DNA of 64,000 nt, taken from assembly GCA_937967645.1 (NCBI GenBank), contig CALBTT010000081.1:21218-85217 (forward strand), written 5' to 3'. The notes under the pieces were generated by a model. It had not been told where the DNA came from and ran no database searches. It worked only from the letters and a program-made list of their open reading frames with translations. Positions 63,108-64,000 of the stretch are shown here, piece after piece; the first letter of the stretch is position 1, and every line of letters begins with the position of its first letter. This stretch comes from an uncultured Zoogloea sp. Its GTDB lineage: Bacteria > Pseudomonadota > Gammaproteobacteria > Burkholderiales > Rhodocyclaceae. The position numbers and the translations under genes are program-made.

Positions 63108-63877
63108 GGGCGGGCATCGGTCCCGCCGGGGTAGTCGGCCTGGCTGTGCTGCTGGCGGCGGTGACGGGCAGCTTCGTCTTCCTGGACATGCCGCTGGGGG
63201 CTCTGTTCTCGGGTTCCACGGCGCTTGAGGCGGTGGCCTTCGTGGGGCGTTTCATTCCGCCCGAGACGGACCCGGTGTTCCTCGCCAAGGTGGGCTGGGC
63301 GGCCCTCGAGACCCTGGCGATCTCCCTGCTGAGTACCTTGCTGGCGGTGCTGGGCGGCGTCGCGCTGGCGCTGCCCGCGGCGGGCCGGCAAGGGCCGCTG
63401 GCCCGTCGGCTCGCCCGCTTTGCGCTCAACCTGCTGCGCTCGGTGCCCGAGCTGGTGTGGGCGACCCTGATGGTGCTGGCGGCGGGGCTGGGGCCCTTCG
63501 CAGGCACATTGGCCCTGGCCCTGCACACCACGGGCGTGCTCGGCCGCCTGTTCGCCGAGGCCCTCGAGAACACGCCGAGCGGCCCGGCGGAGGCGGTGAG
63601 CGGGCTCGGCGGCGGGCCGTTGGTAGCATTCCTCTATGCGGTGCTGCCCCTGGTGGCGCCCCAGTGGCTGGCCTATACCCTGTATCGCTGGGAGATGAAT
63701 ATCCGGATGGCGGCGATCCTGGGTTTCGTCGGCGCCGGCGGGTTGGGGGCGCTGCTCTATTACAGCCTGTCCCTGTTCCATGAGGCGGAGGCCAGCACGG
63801 TGGTCCTGGCGATGCTGGCGATGGCCATTCTGGTGGATGGGGCCAGTGCCTGGTTGCGTCGGCGTATGGCGGGCTGA
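63104..63877 (+). CDS. PhnE-type ABC transporter permease 2
   Basis: 257-aa permease resembling permease 1 (LRSVPELVWATLMVLAAGLG, GFVGAGGLGALLYYSLSLF). The two probably form a heterodimeric channel. ATG 63104 overlaps the stop of permease 1 (ATGA). It is the last gene of the operon. It contains more alanine and leucine than permease 1, but the family is clear. Confidence 0.87.
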   Translation: MRAGIGPAGVVGLAVLLAAVTGSFVFLDMPLGALFSGSTALEAVAFVGRFIPPETDPVFLAKVGWAALETLAISLLSTLLAVLGGVALALPAAGRQGPLARRLARFALNLLRSVPELVWATLMVLAAGLGPFAGTLALALHTTGVLGRLFAEALENTPSGPAEAVSGLGGGPLVAFLYAVLPLVAPQWLAYTLYRWEMNIRMAAILGFVGAGGLGALLYYSLSLFHEAEASTVVLAMLAMAILVDGASAWLRRRMAG

Positions 63878-63880
63878 TCA

Positions 63881-63996
63881 GGCCTCTTTCATCGCCGGGC
63901 CGCCCCAAGATGAAAAGAGCCCCCTTGGGGGGCAGCGAGCCGCGTCAGCGGGGAGCGTGGGGGCCTCTTTCATCGCCGGGCCGCCCCAAGATGAAA
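63881..63996. repeat. Tandem intergenic repeat element
   Basis: A 35-bp unit starting GGCCTCTTTCATCGCCGGGC and ending CCAAGATGAAA occurs at 63881-63915 and again, identical, at 63962-63996 (period 81 bp). Between them lie a C5TTG6 hairpin (AGCCCCCTTGGGGGGC), then CAGCGAGCCGCGTCAGCGGGGAGCG. It follows the transporter stop and may also act as a terminator. The window edge may cut further copies. Confidence 0.8.
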
Positions 63997-64000
63997 GGCG

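Overview
The window is GC-rich, gene-dense chromosomal DNA from a Gram-negative bacterium. Ubiquinone genes (ubiE, ubiJ), an F0F1 ATP synthase operon, arginine-type EF-P with its rhamnosyltransferase EarP, PhoBR, a Tat-exported superoxide dismutase and a membrane-bound selenocysteine formate dehydrogenase all fit a respiring betaproteobacterium. A member of the Rhodocyclales is my best guess; this is inference from gene families, not a database match. I see no insertion sequence, prophage, integrase or CRISPR array.

Layout. 1-2.5 kb: end of a TonB-dependent receptor, then btuC-btuD-cobO (corrinoid uptake and adenosylation). 2.6-15.4 kb: a 2-hydroxyacid dehydrogenase, a dyad-rich gap, a large SWIM/SNF2 helicase, a sirtuin, a class II amidotransferase, a HIT protein, an unrecognised 536-aa protein with a PilZ-like motif, phoR-phoB, and DUF971-ubiE-ubiJ. 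15.4-22.3 kb: complete atpIBEFHAGDC operon on the minus strand with a good sigma70 promoter. 22.5-28.5 kb: one plus-strand operon: ArsR-type regulator, acyltransferase/acyl-ACP synthetase (Aas-like), a lipoprotein with a GlyGly-CTERM tail, its rhombosortase, an unknown 89-aa protein, and an LplT-like transporter fused to an acyltransferase. 28.5-32.3 kb (minus): periplasmic SOD, YaeQ, an Ala/Lys/Glu-repeat lipoprotein, efp and earP. 32.3-33.0 kb: AT-rich non-coding DNA with several DnaA-box-like sites and a 60-bp direct repeat. 33-49.5 kb: two DMT exporters, a DUF1857-like protein, a class V aminotransferase, an alpha-2-macroglobulin / CPBP protease / PBP1C cluster, small exported proteins including a ComEA-like one, a solitary GspE-type ATPase and a NYN-OST-HTH protein.

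49.5-60.2 kb (minus) is a selenoprotein formate dehydrogenase island: fdnG (in-frame UGA at residue 196 with a SECIS hairpin), fdnH, fdnI, fdhE, selA, selB, the tRNA-Sec gene selC, a GcvH-like lipoyl-domain protein, a DsrE-like protein and mobA. A divergent four-gene ABC transporter of the putative selenate/phosphonate type (60.5-63.9 kb) probably supplies selenium. The window ends in a short tandemly repeated intergenic element.

The two most interesting systems are (i) the selenium island with its lipoyl-protein/DsrE pair, which may carry sulfur or selenium, and (ii) the rhombosortase/GlyGly-CTERM lipoprotein embedded in a lysophospholipid-recycling operon. The DnaA-box cluster is the most interesting non-coding stretch.
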